Source: Lachnospiraceae bacterium (lineage in GTDB: Bacteria; Bacillota; Clostridia; Lachnospirales; Lachnospiraceae). Taken from it: a DNA stretch of 60,756 nucleotides. The notes beneath the pieces are model-generated. The model ran no database searches. It saw only the letters and a program-made list of their open reading frames with translations, and had not been told where the DNA came from. Both the position numbers and the translations under genes were made by a program. The stretch spans positions 1 to 60,756 of the forward strand of contig JALERL010000009.1 in the NCBI GenBank assembly GCA_022764465.1, read 5' to 3'. Shown one piece after another: positions 8,608 through 18,016 of this stretch (its first letter is position 1; every line of letters starts with the position of its first letter).

Positions 8608-9443
8608 AGGCTGCTCCCTTCTCCGATCAATGTAATGACACGGCTGACTAACTGCTGAAAAAGTGGTGCTGTTCGATCGGCAGTTTCCTGTACTTCCTCA
8701 TGGCAAAGCGGAACCGGTGAAATGCCACATGCAAGATTCGAGATACAGGAGATTCCACAGATCTTCATACCCATATGATTTGCTGCGACTGCCTCACAGG
8801 CGGTACTCATGCCAACTGCATCCGCACCTAAGGTACGGCACATCGTAATTTCCTGTGGTGTCTCAAAGTTCGGACCGGTAAGCTGTAAGTATGTTCCTTC
8901 CTGAATCGGAATATCTAACTCAACAGCTGCCCTTCTTATGATTTTCTGCAAGTCCTTATTATAGATCTCGCTCATATCCGGGAATCGTGGTCCCAATTCT
9001 TCGATATTGGCTCCGATAAGCGGGGATGGAACAAAGCTTGCGATCTGTCCGGTGATCATCATCAGATCTCCTGCCTGCATTCCCTGCTTGATTCCGCCTG
9101 CTGCATTCGTTAAAAACAAGACTTCGGCTCCCATCAGCTTCATCAGACGGATCGGCAATACCACATCGGTCATCGCATAGCCTTCGTAGTAATGTACACG
9201 CCCCTGCATACAGACCACCGGTACATCACCAACATAGCCAAAGATAAATCTGCCCTTATGTCCCGGAACGGTCGATACCGGGAAGCCCTCGATGTCATGG
9301 TAGTCTAAAGTTGCTTCTACCCGGATCGTATCCGCATAATCCCCGAGACCCGATCCTAAGACCAGTGCGACCTTCGGTATAAAATCAATCTTCTTTCTGA
9401 CTCCCTCATAGCACTTCATCAGTTTTTCATACACTTCGTTCAT
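8604..9443 (-). CDS. Purine nucleoside phosphorylase
   Basis: A 279-residue family-2 (trimeric, PunA/mammalian-type) purine nucleoside phosphorylase that splits (deoxy)inosine and guanosine with phosphate. Visible are LVLGSGLGDYAD, the phosphate-binding PGHKGRF, GRVHYYEGY, FLTNAAGGI, GPNFETPQEI and the MSTACEAVAANH substrate loop. The ATG at 9443 is preferred because GGAG sits six bases before it; the ATG at 9455 overlaps that site. It is translationally coupled to the amidohydrolase downstream. A small hairpin (9472-9496) lies in its leader. Confidence 0.95.
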   Translation of the reverse strand: MNEVYEKLMKCYEGVRKKIDFIPKVALVLGSGLGDYADTIRVEATLDYHDIEGFPVSTVPGHKGRFIFGYVGDVPVVCMQGRVHYYEGYAMTDVVLPIRLMKLMGAEVLFLTNAAGGIKQGMQAGDLMMITGQIASFVPSPLIGANIEELGPRFPDMSEIYNKDLQKIIRRAAVELDIPIQEGTYLQLTGPNFETPQEITMCRTLGADAVGMSTACEAVAANHMGMKICGISCISNLACGISPVPLCHEEVQETADRTAPLFQQLVSRVITLIGEGSSL

Positions 9444-9471
9444 ATTGATCTCCATTCTTGTGCTGTTCTTT

Positions 9472-9496
9472 GCATGTGAAATCGTATTTTCACACG
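9472..9496 (-). promoter_or_regulatory. Leader hairpin before pnp, resembles the one before the response regulator gene
   Basis: On the minus strand CGTGTGAAAAT and ATTTCACATGC form an imperfect stem with loop ACG, then a spacer and AAGAATGGAGATCAATATG with the start codon. A similar hairpin (24959-24982) followed by the same AAGAATGGAGAT sequence precedes the response regulator gene. There is no T-run, so it is not a typical terminator. The role is unknown. Confidence 0.45.
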
Positions 9497-9516
9497 ATAC
9501 CCCCTGTTTTCCACTG

Positions 9517-10752
9517 CTAACCTAATAAAAACTGTGACAATACATAATTACTGATATCCATACCTCTTTCTGACAGTCTGATCTGTCCTGCCTTCTGTTC
9601 GATCAGCCCTTCCGAGACAAGCTGTGGAAGCACCTGTCCGTAGACTCCTTCAATCTGCACCCCGAAGTTCTGATAGAACTCCTGTCTGGTAATTCCCTCC
9701 GTCATACGAAGTCCTAAGAACATGAATTCTTCCATCTGTGCCATGCGCGATACCGCATCAATACTCCGGTGAAGATTCGTTGCGTACGCTGCATGTTTTT
9801 CTTCTTCCGAAAGCGTCTGCATCATCTCTGCATCAATCTGATCCGAAAGTATCTTAACTCCCTCCAGATAGGCTGCGAGATCGGTTGTATTCGTATACCG
9901 TACATTATCCATTAAGGATGCTGCGCCCAGTCCAAGGCCAAGATAGTCCGTGCGTTTCCAGTATCCGATGTTATGTCTGCACTCATAACCCGGCTTTGCA
10001 TAATTCGAGACCTCATAATGATGGTATCCTGCTTCTGCCAATGCAGACTGTGTCCCCTTATAGATCTCGTATTCCGTCTCTTCGCTTGGCAGATAATCGG
10101 TCGGCATACCTGCTTCTCTTTTGACCGCATCAAACTTGTACTGCTCATAAAATGGCGTTCCCTTTTCAATGATCAGGGAATATGCGGAAATATGCTCCGG
10201 TCTTAGAGCAATGACTCTCTGTAAGGATGTCATATACTTTTCCTTCGACTGATACGGCAGGGCACTCATCAGGTCCACATTGATATTCCCATAGCCTAAT
10301 TCACGTGCCAGCTCATAGTTTCGCAGGAACTGATCGTAGGTGTGGATCCTGCCAAGCAGCTTTAACTCATCATCCATCGTCGACTGCAAGCCGATACTTA
10401 ACCGGTTCACTCCATACTGTGCATACATATACAGTTTTTCCTTCGTCAGTGTTCCCGGATTACACTCGATACTGACTTCCGCATCTGAGCGCACTGTGAA
10501 GTTTAAAAAGATCTGTTCTAGGATCATTGCCAGATAGGCTTCCTGTAACCAGGATGGTGTTCCTCCGCCAATATAGATAGTAGAGACCTCCCGGTCTCTA
10601 CATTTTGCTCCCATATATGCAATTTCCTGTAAAAGTGCGGCGACATACTCTCTCTGCGTCGCCTCATCTGCCGGAGCAGACAAGAAATCACAATACGCGC
10701 ACTTTTTTACACAAAACGGAATGTGTAGATATAGTTCCATGATCTTTTTCAT
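9517..10752 (-). CDS. hemW: Heme chaperone HemW / HemN-like radical SAM protein
   Basis: A 411-residue radical SAM protein. The iron-sulfur motif is C14-x3-C18-x2-C21 in HIPFCVKKCAYCDF, followed by TIYIGGGTPSWL and the family segments SIGLQSTMDDELKLLGRIHTY (as separate parts) and YEVSNYAKPGYECRHN. The C-terminal part holds the HemN-like domain (EFMFLGLRMTEGI). In current knowledge such proteins bind and deliver heme rather than oxidise coproporphyrinogen. It lies four bases behind lepA, a conserved pairing in Firmicutes; GAGG is eight bases before the ATG. Confidence 0.94.
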   Translation of the reverse strand: MKKIMELYLHIPFCVKKCAYCDFLSAPADEATQREYVAALLQEIAYMGAKCRDREVSTIYIGGGTPSWLQEAYLAMILEQIFLNFTVRSDAEVSIECNPGTLTKEKLYMYAQYGVNRLSIGLQSTMDDELKLLGRIHTYDQFLRNYELARELGYGNINVDLMSALPYQSKEKYMTSLQRVIALRPEHISAYSLIIEKGTPFYEQYKFDAVKREAGMPTDYLPSEETEYEIYKGTQSALAEAGYHHYEVSNYAKPGYECRHNIGYWKRTDYLGLGLGAASLMDNVRYTNTTDLAAYLEGVKILSDQIDAEMMQTLSEEEKHAAYATNLHRSIDAVSRMAQMEEFMFLGLRMTEGITRQEFYQNFGVQIEGVYGQVLPQLVSEGLIEQKAGQIRLSERGMDISNYVLSQFLLG

Positions 10753-10755
10753 GCT

Positions 10756-12567
10756 CTAGTCCTCATCCAGTTTCAATACACTCATAAATGCTTCCTGTGG
10801 AATCTCTACATTGCCCACCTGACGCATACGCTTTTTACCTTCCTTCTGTTTTTCAAGCAGCTTTCTCTTACGGCTGATATCTCCACCATAACACTTCGCA
10901 AGCACATCCTTACGCATTGCCTTTACCGTCTCACGCGCAATCACCTTGCTGCCGACGGCTGCCTGGATCGGAATCTCAAACAGATGTCTTGGAATCTCTT
11001 CCTTTAACTTCTCACACATCTTTCTTCCACGCTCATATGCGGTATCCTTAAACACGATAAAGGATAAGGCATCCACCGGCTCACGGTTGATTAAGATATC
11101 AAGCTTCACAAGCTCGGATCTCTGATAACCCTTCATCTCATAATCAAAGGAAGCATAGCCGCGGGAACGTGACTTTAATGCATCAAAGAAGTCATAAATG
11201 ATCTCGTTAAGCGGCAGATCGTACTTTAACACGGCACGCGTCTGCTCAATATATTCCATGCTCACATAGATTCCACGCCGTTCCTGACACAGATCCATGA
11301 TCGCACCCACATAATCACTTGTTACCATGATTTCCGCACTGACAAACGGTTCTTCCATATATTCGATCTCAGAAGGATCTGGAAGATTCGACGGATTCGT
11401 AAGATCGATCACCGTTCCATCTGTCTTATGCACCTTATAGATAACACCCGGTGCTGTCGTTACCAGATCCAAATTATATTCACGCTCTAACCGTTCCTGT
11501 ACAACTTCAAGATGCAACAGTCCAAGAAATCCGCAGCGGAATCCAAAGCCCAGTGCGACCGATGTCTCTGCCTCGAACTGAAGCGCCGCATCATTTAACT
11601 GCAGCTTCTCTAAGGCATCCCGCAGATCCGGATACTTTGCGCCATCTGCCGGATAAAGTCCGCAGTAAACCATCGGATTGACCTTCTTATAACCCGGAAG
11701 TGCCTCTGCACACGGATTATCCGCATTCGTTACGGTATCACCTACTCTGGTATCGCTGACATTTTTCAGGCTGGCTGTAATATAACCTACCATACCGGCT
11801 GAGAGTTCGTCACATGGGATAAACTGGCCTGCGCCAAAGTATCCTACCTCTACCACATCTGCCACTGCTCCGGTTGCCATCATCTTGATCGGCATGCCTG
11901 CCTTGATATGTCCCTCACGGATACGGCAGAATACGATAACACCCTTATATGCATCATAAAGAGAGTCGAAGATCAGTGCTTTCAGCGGTGCCTTTGGATC
12001 ACCGGTCGGTGCCGGAAGCTTCTTTACGATCTGCTCTAATACTTCCTCTACATTTAATCCGGTCTTTGCTGAGATCCGCGGTGCATCCTGTGCTTCAATT
12101 CCAATGACATCCTCGATCTCTTCTACCACACGGTCCGGATCTGCACTTGGAAGATCTACTTTGTTGATGACCGGGATCACCTCAAGGTCATGGTCCAGGG
12201 CAAGATAGACATTTGCCAATGTCTGTGCCTCGATTCCCTGTGCCGCATCCACAACTAAAATTGCGCCGTCACAGGCAGCCAGACTTCGTGACACCTCATA
12301 GGTAAAGTCAACATGCCCCGGTGTATCGATCAGGTTGAAAATATATTCTTCTCCGTCCTCTGCCTTATATATAGTACGGACAGCCTGCGACTTGATCGTA
12401 ATTCCTCTCTCCCGTTCAAGTTCCATATTATCGAGTACCTGTGCCTGCATCTCCCTGCTGGTTAAAAGTCCGGTCTTTTCGATAATACGGTCTGCCAGTG
12501 TCGATTTTCCATGATCGATATGTGCTACAATACAAAAATTTCTGATTTTGCTCTGATCTATTGCCAT
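10756..12567 (-). CDS. lepA: Elongation factor 4 (LepA), ribosomal back-translocase GTPase
   Basis: A 603-residue translational GTPase with P-loop AHIDHGKST (about residues 15-23), the switch region [20 protein letters not shown] and [10 protein letters not shown]. The C-terminal LepA-specific domain with [19 protein letters not shown] is complete. It acts on stalled or mis-translocated ribosomes. I place the start at ATG 12567 ([11 protein letters not shown]) with GAGGTAAAGGA before it; the open frame continues upstream through a 26-residue stretch that no family member needs. It lies 34 nt behind the SGNH gene and four bases before hemW. Confidence 0.97.
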   Translation of the reverse strand: MAIDQSKIRNFCIVAHIDHGKSTLADRIIEKTGLLTSREMQAQVLDNMELERERGITIKSQAVRTIYKAEDGEEYIFNLIDTPGHVDFTYEVSRSLAACDGAILVVDAAQGIEAQTLANVYLALDHDLEVIPVINKVDLPSADPDRVVEEIEDVIGIEAQDAPRISAKTGLNVEEVLEQIVKKLPAPTGDPKAPLKALIFDSLYDAYKGVIVFCRIREGHIKAGMPIKMMATGAVADVVEVGYFGAGQFIPCDELSAGMVGYITASLKNVSDTRVGDTVTNADNPCAEALPGYKKVNPMVYCGLYPADGAKYPDLRDALEKLQLNDAALQFEAETSVALGFGFRCGFLGLLHLEVVQERLEREYNLDLVTTAPGVIYKVHKTDGTVIDLTNPSNLPDPSEIEYMEEPFVSAEIMVTSDYVGAIMDLCQERRGIYVSMEYIEQTRAVLKYDLPLNEIIYDFFDALKSRSRGYASFDYEMKGYQRSELVKLDILINREPVDALSFIVFKDTAYERGRKMCEKLKEEIPRHLFEIPIQAAVGSKVIARETVKAMRKDVLAKCYGGDISRKRKLLEKQKEGKKRMRQVGNVEIPQEAFMSVLKLDED

Positions 12568-12601
12568 TCCTTTACCTCTCAATATCTTACTCTGCCTGTA
12601 C

Positions 12602-13573
12602 TTATCGCACGATTCCGTGTGCAAGCAGGAAATCTGTCCAGACACTGTAATATCTGCCTAACAGATGTACTTCATCATAAGTGTACTCCGGATTCAGATT
12701 ACCTGTCTCATCTGTAACAACTTCATTCACATCGATATAAAAGATTTTCTTATTATCTGCAAGTGCAGCGATCCGGTCATTCCGCGCCTGGATGTTCGGA
12801 TTATTAAAAATCGGATCCGTATCTGACTTTTCTTTTTTTACATACATGATCCCTTCTACAAACAGAATCGCATCCGGCTGCAGTTCCTGCAGGCGGGTGA
12901 CTGCATTCTGATATGTTTCCATAAAGGAATCGATCGTACCGGTTCCCATCTCATTGATCCCGATCATCAGATAAATCTTCCCAAACTTATGCTCTGTAAG
13001 TGCCTGCTCGATCGTAATCGTTGTCCCATTTTCTTCCACGATCGGCTTCGTAAACAGATCATACACCGTAAGACCGATACTCGCATAATATGTTGCATTA
13101 TCCCAGCCGGAATAGTCATGCAGTCCGACCGTACGCGAATCTCCGATAAATAATGCATCATCAAAATAAGACTGGTCTACGGTCGTGAACTCATAGGTCT
13201 TATCCGCATCAGCCTGTCCGCTTTCTGCCGTCTCGGTATCCTCAGCCGGCTGTGTCGTTACAGACTCCGTTGCAGCCGGCTGCCCCTTCTTATCCGGATT
13301 ATCTTTATCCGGGTCTTTTTTCTCTGTGTCCTTTTTCTTTGTGTCATCCCCGCTGTCATTCTGATCCGCTGTTACCTCATCCTTTTTTACAGAACTCCAT
13401 GGAAATCTGCCCTCCGAAAGTCCCTGGAAGACACTTGCAAGCAGTGGCACATTGCCACTTTTTTCCCGATATTCCCGATATACACCATTCCTGCCAAGCA
13501 GACCGATCAGGGTAAAAATAATCCCCAGTAAAATGATCGTAGAAAAAAACGGAAACTTCTTTATTATTTTCAT
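12602..13573 (-). CDS. Membrane-anchored SGNH/GDSL hydrolase
   Basis: A 323-residue protein with an N-terminal membrane helix ([19 protein letters not shown]), a highly charged Asp/Lys-rich extracytoplasmic linker (about residues 65-105) and a SGNH hydrolase domain. Block I is [13 protein letters not shown], block III is [11 protein letters not shown] and the catalytic pair is near [10 protein letters not shown]. Such enzymes add or remove acyl groups on cell-surface glycans. The gene lies 24 nt behind an MBOAT acyltransferase gene, the typical AlgI/DltB-like partner arrangement, so surface O-acetylation is the likely process. The substrate is unknown. Confidence 0.86.
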   Translation of the reverse strand: MKIIKKFPFFSTIILLGIIFTLIGLLGRNGVYREYREKSGNVPLLASVFQGLSEGRFPWSSVKKDEVTADQNDSGDDTKKKDTEKKDPDKDNPDKKGQPAATESVTTQPAEDTETAESGQADADKTYEFTTVDQSYFDDALFIGDSRTVGLHDYSGWDNATYYASIGLTVYDLFTKPIVEENGTTITIEQALTEHKFGKIYLMIGINEMGTGTIDSFMETYQNAVTRLQELQPDAILFVEGIMYVKKEKSDTDPIFNNPNIQARNDRIAALADNKKIFYIDVNEVVTDETGNLNPEYTYDEVHLLGRYYSVWTDFLLAHGIVR

Positions 13574-13597
13574 ATGATACCTTTCTATTTTTCACAC

Positions 13598-14935
13598 TTA
13601 AAACTGAAAATACAAAAACGGATTATTCATCCCGTTTGCGACCTTATAAACGCAGTACCAGAATACAGCCAGCAGCAACAGCTTTGGCACAAGATGATCC
13701 TTATACTTTTCATACAGCTTGTCCACAAACGGCAGGGAAACCAGAAATGCCAGTACAAAAAAGATGCCGTAACGTCCAAGACTCCGCATAAAATCACCCT
13801 GGTTCACATAATCCGGCGAACCCCAGAATGGGAATAATCTCGTAAAATAAACACCAACATCACGGATCTTCGTAATTGCAAAGACGATCCAGGTCATCGG
13901 GATCACAAGTAATACATACAGATGCGCCGCGATCGGATGTCTACTTAAGAACTGCTTCAGACAGCATTTTTCCAAAACAACCAGAAGTCCAAGCACCATA
14001 CCCCAGAGAATGAAGTTTGCGGTACTTCCATGCCACATACCGGTCACAAACCATACAAGCAGCAGATTAAAGACCGTCCGCACCATTGTGCCACGGTTAC
14101 CGCCTAACGGAATATACAGATAATCCCGAAACCACTGTCCGAGTGTAATATGCCATCTACGGTAAAACTCTGCAACTGATTTCGAACGGTATGGATGATC
14201 AAAATTCTTCGGCAGATGAAAACCAATCATTCTTCCCACACCGATTGCCATCAGGGAATATCCCTGAAAATCAAAAAACAACTGTGCACTATAGCCTGCC
14301 GCTCCGATCCAGGCTAACGGTGTAGAGATCGAATCAAAGCCTGCGGTCTGTATCTCATTCCACAGCATGCCGAAATGATCCGCAAAAATCACCTTAAAGC
14401 CAAGACCGATCGTAAAGATCATCAGTCCCTGTTCCGTTTCTTCAAAAGTGATCCGGCGTCTCTCTAACTCCGGATACATCTGCCGGTAAGATGCGATAGG
14501 TCCTGAAATCAGCTTTGGAAACAGCATCATATAAATTCCTGCCTTGGCAAATGACCGCTCCGGTTCACATTTTCCCATATAAACATCTAAGATATAGGAT
14601 AAAACAGTGAAGGTAAAGAAGCTGAAACCAAGCGGCATACGATAGGATGTGTATTTAAAGAACAAAAGCATTCCCACATCAAAAACGATCAATGCCGCAA
14701 GTAATCTCTGCTTTTTCTTCGGATGTCTTTTCATTCCCTTTATACACCAGGCTGCAAGGTAATGCAGACCTACGGAAATAAGAAGAAGGATCACATACAG
14801 CGGCTCTCCGAATGCATAAAACAAGATGCTTCCAAGAAACAGCACACCGTTTTTCCAGCGTGCAGGTGACAAATAGTAAATAAGTATAAAAATCGGTAAA
14901 AACCGGAAAATAAAGTTCAAATTAGAAAATTCCAT
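13598..14935 (-). CDS. MBOAT-family O-acyltransferase
   Basis: A 445-residue polytopic membrane protein of the AlgI/DltB type, with about ten or eleven hydrophobic segments. Diagnostic segments are YRRWHITLGQWFRDYLYIPLGGNRG (in two parts: YRRWHITLGQW and RDYLYIPLGG) and the catalytic histidine in VTGMWHGSTANFI. It moves acyl groups across the membrane onto an extracytoplasmic acceptor. The neighbour downstream is the SGNH hydrolase that would complete the transfer. A sigma-A-type promoter lies at 14974-15001; the ribosome binding site is weak. AlgI-like annotation names should not be read as alginate specificity. Confidence 0.9.
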   Translation of the reverse strand: MEFSNLNFIFRFLPIFILIYYLSPARWKNGVLFLGSILFYAFGEPLYVILLLISVGLHYLAAWCIKGMKRHPKKKQRLLAALIVFDVGMLLFFKYTSYRMPLGFSFFTFTVLSYILDVYMGKCEPERSFAKAGIYMMLFPKLISGPIASYRQMYPELERRRITFEETEQGLMIFTIGLGFKVIFADHFGMLWNEIQTAGFDSISTPLAWIGAAGYSAQLFFDFQGYSLMAIGVGRMIGFHLPKNFDHPYRSKSVAEFYRRWHITLGQWFRDYLYIPLGGNRGTMVRTVFNLLLVWFVTGMWHGSTANFILWGMVLGLLVVLEKCCLKQFLSRHPIAAHLYVLLVIPMTWIVFAITKIRDVGVYFTRLFPFWGSPDYVNQGDFMRSLGRYGIFFVLAFLVSLPFVDKLYEKYKDHLVPKLLLLAVFWYCVYKVANGMNNPFLYFQF

Positions 14936-14973
14936 AATATATCATCAACTCTTTCGTTTATCTCTATTTATTT

Positions 14974-15001
14974 ATTATATCGATATTTTTCGTACTTACA
15001 A
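14974..15001 (-). promoter_or_regulatory. Promoter of the MBOAT-SGNH-lepA-hemW unit
   Basis: On the minus strand TTGTAA, a 16-bp spacer and TATAAT, about 40 nt before the MBOAT start. Confidence 0.65.
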
Positions 15002-15044
15002 CTATTTTTTCACAAAACATGACAATTTATTCAATTTCTGATTT

Positions 15045-16400
15045 TTATCCGCATAAAACCTTGTAAAGAACATCCGCCAGTGGTTCCATGGCATCGTGTG
15101 CCTCCTCATAGGTATTCGTCTGAAAACCGTTTTCAATCAAAAGTGTCTTCGGGCGGTAATGCATATTATAACGATATCCTTTTAAATAAATATGTCTTGT
15201 AAGCTCCGGGTAATATTCTGCGGCTGTCAGCTGCATCTGTAAAGAAAACGCCAGATTATCCGACAGATTCGGATTCGCAAGATAGGCAATGTCACCTACA
15301 TCCGTAAGACGGCTTAAACCATTAAAAAACATGACCGGTGCCACTGTTTTTCCCTGCACCTTTCTTGTTAAATGTTTCCCATTTATCTCATCCCGGTGCA
15401 GATCAATCACGACCTCGATGCTTGGATTCTCTGCTAAGATCTGCTCAATGGCAGGTGCTGCATTCGCATATGCATATTTTCTTGCATCCACATCATACTG
15501 TCCCATATGATGAATGACATTCAAGCCGTATCTTTCCCGCAGAAGCTGTGCTAAATATTCCCCACACCCCATAACTCCGGTCATCAGATCCCCCGGTGTG
15601 GAATTGGCATACATCTCCTGTGAATGAGTATGATAGATCAGTATCTGGGGCTGGTCTGCCGGTGTCACAAGATGCATATCACGCGCTAACAGGTCTGCGG
15701 CATTTAACTGGCTTCCATTGATCGTTGTCATTCGGTCTACCGTATAAAAGTTCTGGATCAGGTAGTCAAAATCATTGAGTTTTTCCCTTGGGTATGTAAC
15801 CACCGGTTCACTTTGTGCCACAAATCCACCGGCAGGTAAGGATGTTTCTACGGCTTCCTTAGCGGCTTTGCTTTCTTCCTGTTTTTCCTCTTCCGCTTTT
15901 TTCTCCTCACCTTTGTGCTCTTCCATTTTATCCTCTCCGTCTTTCTTCCTTTCCTGGTTGTCTTCTTCGTTCTCTTCGGTTTTCTCCTCTTCACTCCGTT
16001 CTTTTTCGTTTTCCGTCTCGGCTTCCACTAAGATCCGGTTCTCATTTTCTTCCTCTGCTGCTTCAACTGCCGTTTTCGGTCTGCCGTCCATATAGGATTC
16101 GTCCATTGCTTCTAAGGCAAGGATTGTTTCATAGGAAAGTGTGGACTCTTTTGGCAGTGCAAGCTCACCCTGTGTTTTTAAATATCCGGCAAATGGGATC
16201 AGATCTGTCAGCTTTGCAGCAAAAAAATCCCATCCGGACTTTCTGTTATCTTCTCTTGCATAATAAAGCAGTCCCGGCATATAGCTTCCTGCCACGCACC
16301 CATACACTGCCCGCCTTCCTTCCGCAAGCACTTCATTTTTTAACAATGTGCCATGCTTTTTCATACCAAGGAATCCCACCGACAGCAGGATGAGAAGCAT
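15045..16400 (-). CDS. spoIIP: Stage II sporulation protein P, cell-wall amidase; start region out of frame
   Basis: SpoIIP is an N-acetylmuramoyl-L-alanine amidase/endopeptidase of the engulfment complex with SpoIID and SpoIIM. The C-terminal domain shows ILIYHTHSQEMY and VVIDLHRDEING, the zinc-ligand regions, and ends YRPKTLLIENGFQTNTYEEA. The middle carries a long Glu/Lys-rich linker (about residues 110-185). The open frame starts at ATG 16400 directly inside the membrane helix (MLLILLSVGFLG) with no good ribosome binding site. In the same frame upstream lie IRYKKKILPAA codons, and a well-placed ATG at 16443 is one base out of frame across a run of five A. A one-base frameshift or unusual start is therefore likely. 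Confidence 0.9.
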   Translation of the reverse strand: MLLILLSVGFLGMKKHGTLLKNEVLAEGRRAVYGCVAGSYMPGLLYYAREDNRKSGWDFFAAKLTDLIPFAGYLKTQGELALPKESTLSYETILALEAMDESYMDGRPKTAVEAAEEENENRILVEAETENEKERSEEEKTEENEEDNQERKKDGEDKMEEHKGEEKKAEEEKQEESKAAKEAVETSLPAGGFVAQSEPVVTYPREKLNDFDYLIQNFYTVDRMTTINGSQLNAADLLARDMHLVTPADQPQILIYHTHSQEMYANSTPGDLMTGVMGCGEYLAQLLRERYGLNVIHHMGQYDVDARKYAYANAAPAIEQILAENPSIEVVIDLHRDEINGKHLTRKVQGKTVAPVMFFNGLSRLTDVGDIAYLANPNLSDNLAFSLQMQLTAAEYYPELTRHIYLKGYRYNMHYRPKTLLIENGFQTNTYEEAHDAMEPLADVLYKVLCG

Positions 16401-16534
16401 TGCTGCCGGCAGGATCTTCTTTTTATATCTGATTTTTCCTCATCTCCTGCCTGACCCTCCCTGTTGCTGTAGTGTGCGGCGAGCGTACACTTTATTTTTC
16501 TTACACGTTACATGGTATGTGAAGGTAGGCATGT

Positions 16535-17488
16535 CTATGCGTGATTTTCCAAAAAGGTCATGTTAAGACCCTCTGAGATCGTATAACCCAGACGCTTGAC
16601 TGCCTCATCGATATCCTTTGGCGTTACGAAGAATGCATTCAGGTGCGGGGATAGCAATTCCCGGATCAACTCATATTTTTCCATCTCATTTAAAGTCTTT
16701 AAAGAATCACTAATTCCGCTTAAATGGCTGGATTCTGCCATTGCTGCAATCAGATCACTCATCGTATCCGTCACGATCGTGGCAGCATCCACTACGGTCG
16801 GAACACCGATTGCAATCACCGGAACCCCCATGCTCTCCCGATTGATCGCATGACGTCTGTTGCCGACACCGGAACCCGGATTGATACCTGTATCCGTAAT
16901 CTGGATCGTACGGTTTAACCGCTTCGTGCTTCTTGCCGCTAATGCATCTACCACGATCACATAGTCGGGATGGGTCTGTTCGACCACACCGCGTATGATC
17001 TCTTCTGATTCCATTCCGGTCTGTGCCATAACACCCGGAACGATCCCGCTGATCTTCTTCGTCTTATCTTTTCCAAACGCATAACTGCCGAATTCCCGGA
17101 TGATATGTCTGGTGATCATCATATTATCGACAACATGCGGACCTAATGCATCCGGTGTCACCTCCCGGTTTCCGAGTCCGACAACAAGGATCGAATCCTT
17201 TTCCTTTTTTTCTCCTAACAGCTCCCTTACCACCTTCGATAACTGAACCGATATCTCTCTGTGGTAATCTTCATCCTCTTCTATCATGTTCGGAGCTTCT
17301 AAGGTCACATAGATGCCACGGGGCTTTCCCATGGTCTTTGCACCGTTTTCCGTTTCGATCACCACCTTTGTGATCTCGATATCACCGGCCGCTTTTTCTT
17401 TTTCTAACCGCACACCCTTGACTTCTACGTGATCCTCCTCGAACTTTTCCTTTGCTTCTAATGCAAGATCGGTACGCACCTGATACAT
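16535..17488 (-). CDS. gpr: Spore germination protease GPR
   Basis: A 317-residue protease that degrades small acid-soluble spore proteins during germination. The N-terminus MYQVRTDLALEA matches the cleaved propeptide region of the family. Conserved stretches include VVGLGNREVTPDALGP, GIVPGVMAQTGMES and VVDALAARSTKRLNRTIQ with the key acidic residues, and GSGVGNRR. AAAGGAG precedes the ATG. It is followed by spoIIP, a common order in Firmicutes. A forespore (sigma-G) promoter is expected in 17489-17550, but I cannot define it. Confidence 0.95.
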   Translation of the reverse strand: MYQVRTDLALEAKEKFEEDHVEVKGVRLEKEKAAGDIEITKVVIETENGAKTMGKPRGIYVTLEAPNMIEEDEDYHREISVQLSKVVRELLGEKKEKDSILVVGLGNREVTPDALGPHVVDNMMITRHIIREFGSYAFGKDKTKKISGIVPGVMAQTGMESEEIIRGVVEQTHPDYVIVVDALAARSTKRLNRTIQITDTGINPGSGVGNRRHAINRESMGVPVIAIGVPTVVDAATIVTDTMSDLIAAMAESSHLSGISDSLKTLNEMEKYELIRELLSPHLNAFFVTPKDIDEAVKRLGYTISEGLNMTFLENHA

Positions 17489-17554
17489 GCCTCTGCTGCT
17501 CCTTTCCGTTATCCTGATTTTTCATATTTTTTGCAAAAAAACGTGAAATATGTA

Positions 17555-17583
17555 TTGACAGATATTATTTTCTGAATTACAAT
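17555..17583 (+). promoter_or_regulatory. Sigma-A promoter of rpsT
   Basis: TTGACA, exactly 17 bp, TACAAT. The transcript would begin about 80 nt before the rpsT start, leaving a leader in which a TCCGTA segment (about 17613-17618) can pair with TACGGA just before the start codon. This is a possible basis for S20 translational feedback (inference). Confidence 0.85.
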
Positions 17584-17673
17584 ATCATAGTATGTTTACA
17601 TTAGATCGTCCGTGTCCGTATTTAATGGAACAAAGGAACTCAATTTTATGAATGATAATGGAGGTGTACGGAT

Positions 17674-17937
17674 TTGGCTAACATTAAATCTGCAAAGAAA
17701 AGAATTCTTGTAAGTGCTACTAAGGCTGAGAGAAACAAAGCAATCAGATCTGAAGTTAAGACATGTATTAAGAAGGTAGAAGCTGCTGTTGCAAACAACG
17801 ATAAGGCAGCTGCTGATTCAGCTTTAACTGTTGCTATTTCAACAATCAACAAAGCTGCTTCTAAGGGCATCTATCACAAGAACAATTCTGCCAGAAAGAT
17901 TTCCCGTTTAACAAAAGCTGTAAACAAGCTTGCTTAA
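17674..17937 (+). CDS. rpsT: 30S ribosomal protein S20
   Basis: An 87-residue, Lys/Ala-rich helical protein starting (M)ANIKSAKKRILV and ending ARKISRLTKAVNKLA, the S20 pattern. It binds 16S rRNA in the bottom of the small subunit. The start codon is TTG at 17674 with GGAGG nine bases upstream; rare start codons are usual for rpsT and fit autoregulated initiation. It has its own promoter and a strong terminator at 17964-17997, and is one of only four plus-strand genes in the window. Confidence 0.97.
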   Translation: MANIKSAKKRILVSATKAERNKAIRSEVKTCIKKVEAAVANNDKAAADSALTVAISTINKAASKGIYHKNNSARKISRLTKAVNKLA

Positions 17938-17963
17938 TCTTTCAGACAGAACATATAGATCAG

Positions 17964-17997
17964 AAAAAACACCAGTACCCGTCATGCTGGTGTTTTT
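17964..17997. terminator. Bidirectional terminator between rpsT and holA
   Basis: AAAAAACACCAG and CTGGTGTTTTTT form perfect arms around an 10-nt loop. The T-run serves rpsT on the plus strand and the complementary A-run serves holA on the minus strand. Confidence 0.9.
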
Positions 17998-18016
17998 TGT
18001 TTGCAAAAATATTTTT

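Noticed and set aside
15775-16095. Ser/Phe-rich open frame opposite spoIIP
   Set aside because: It is the antisense of the Glu/Lys-rich linker (GAA/GAG/AAA codons), has no ribosome binding site and no family features.
17489-17554. Sigma-G promoter of gpr
   Set aside because: Expected from biology, but no sequence pair fits the consensus well enough to call by eye.
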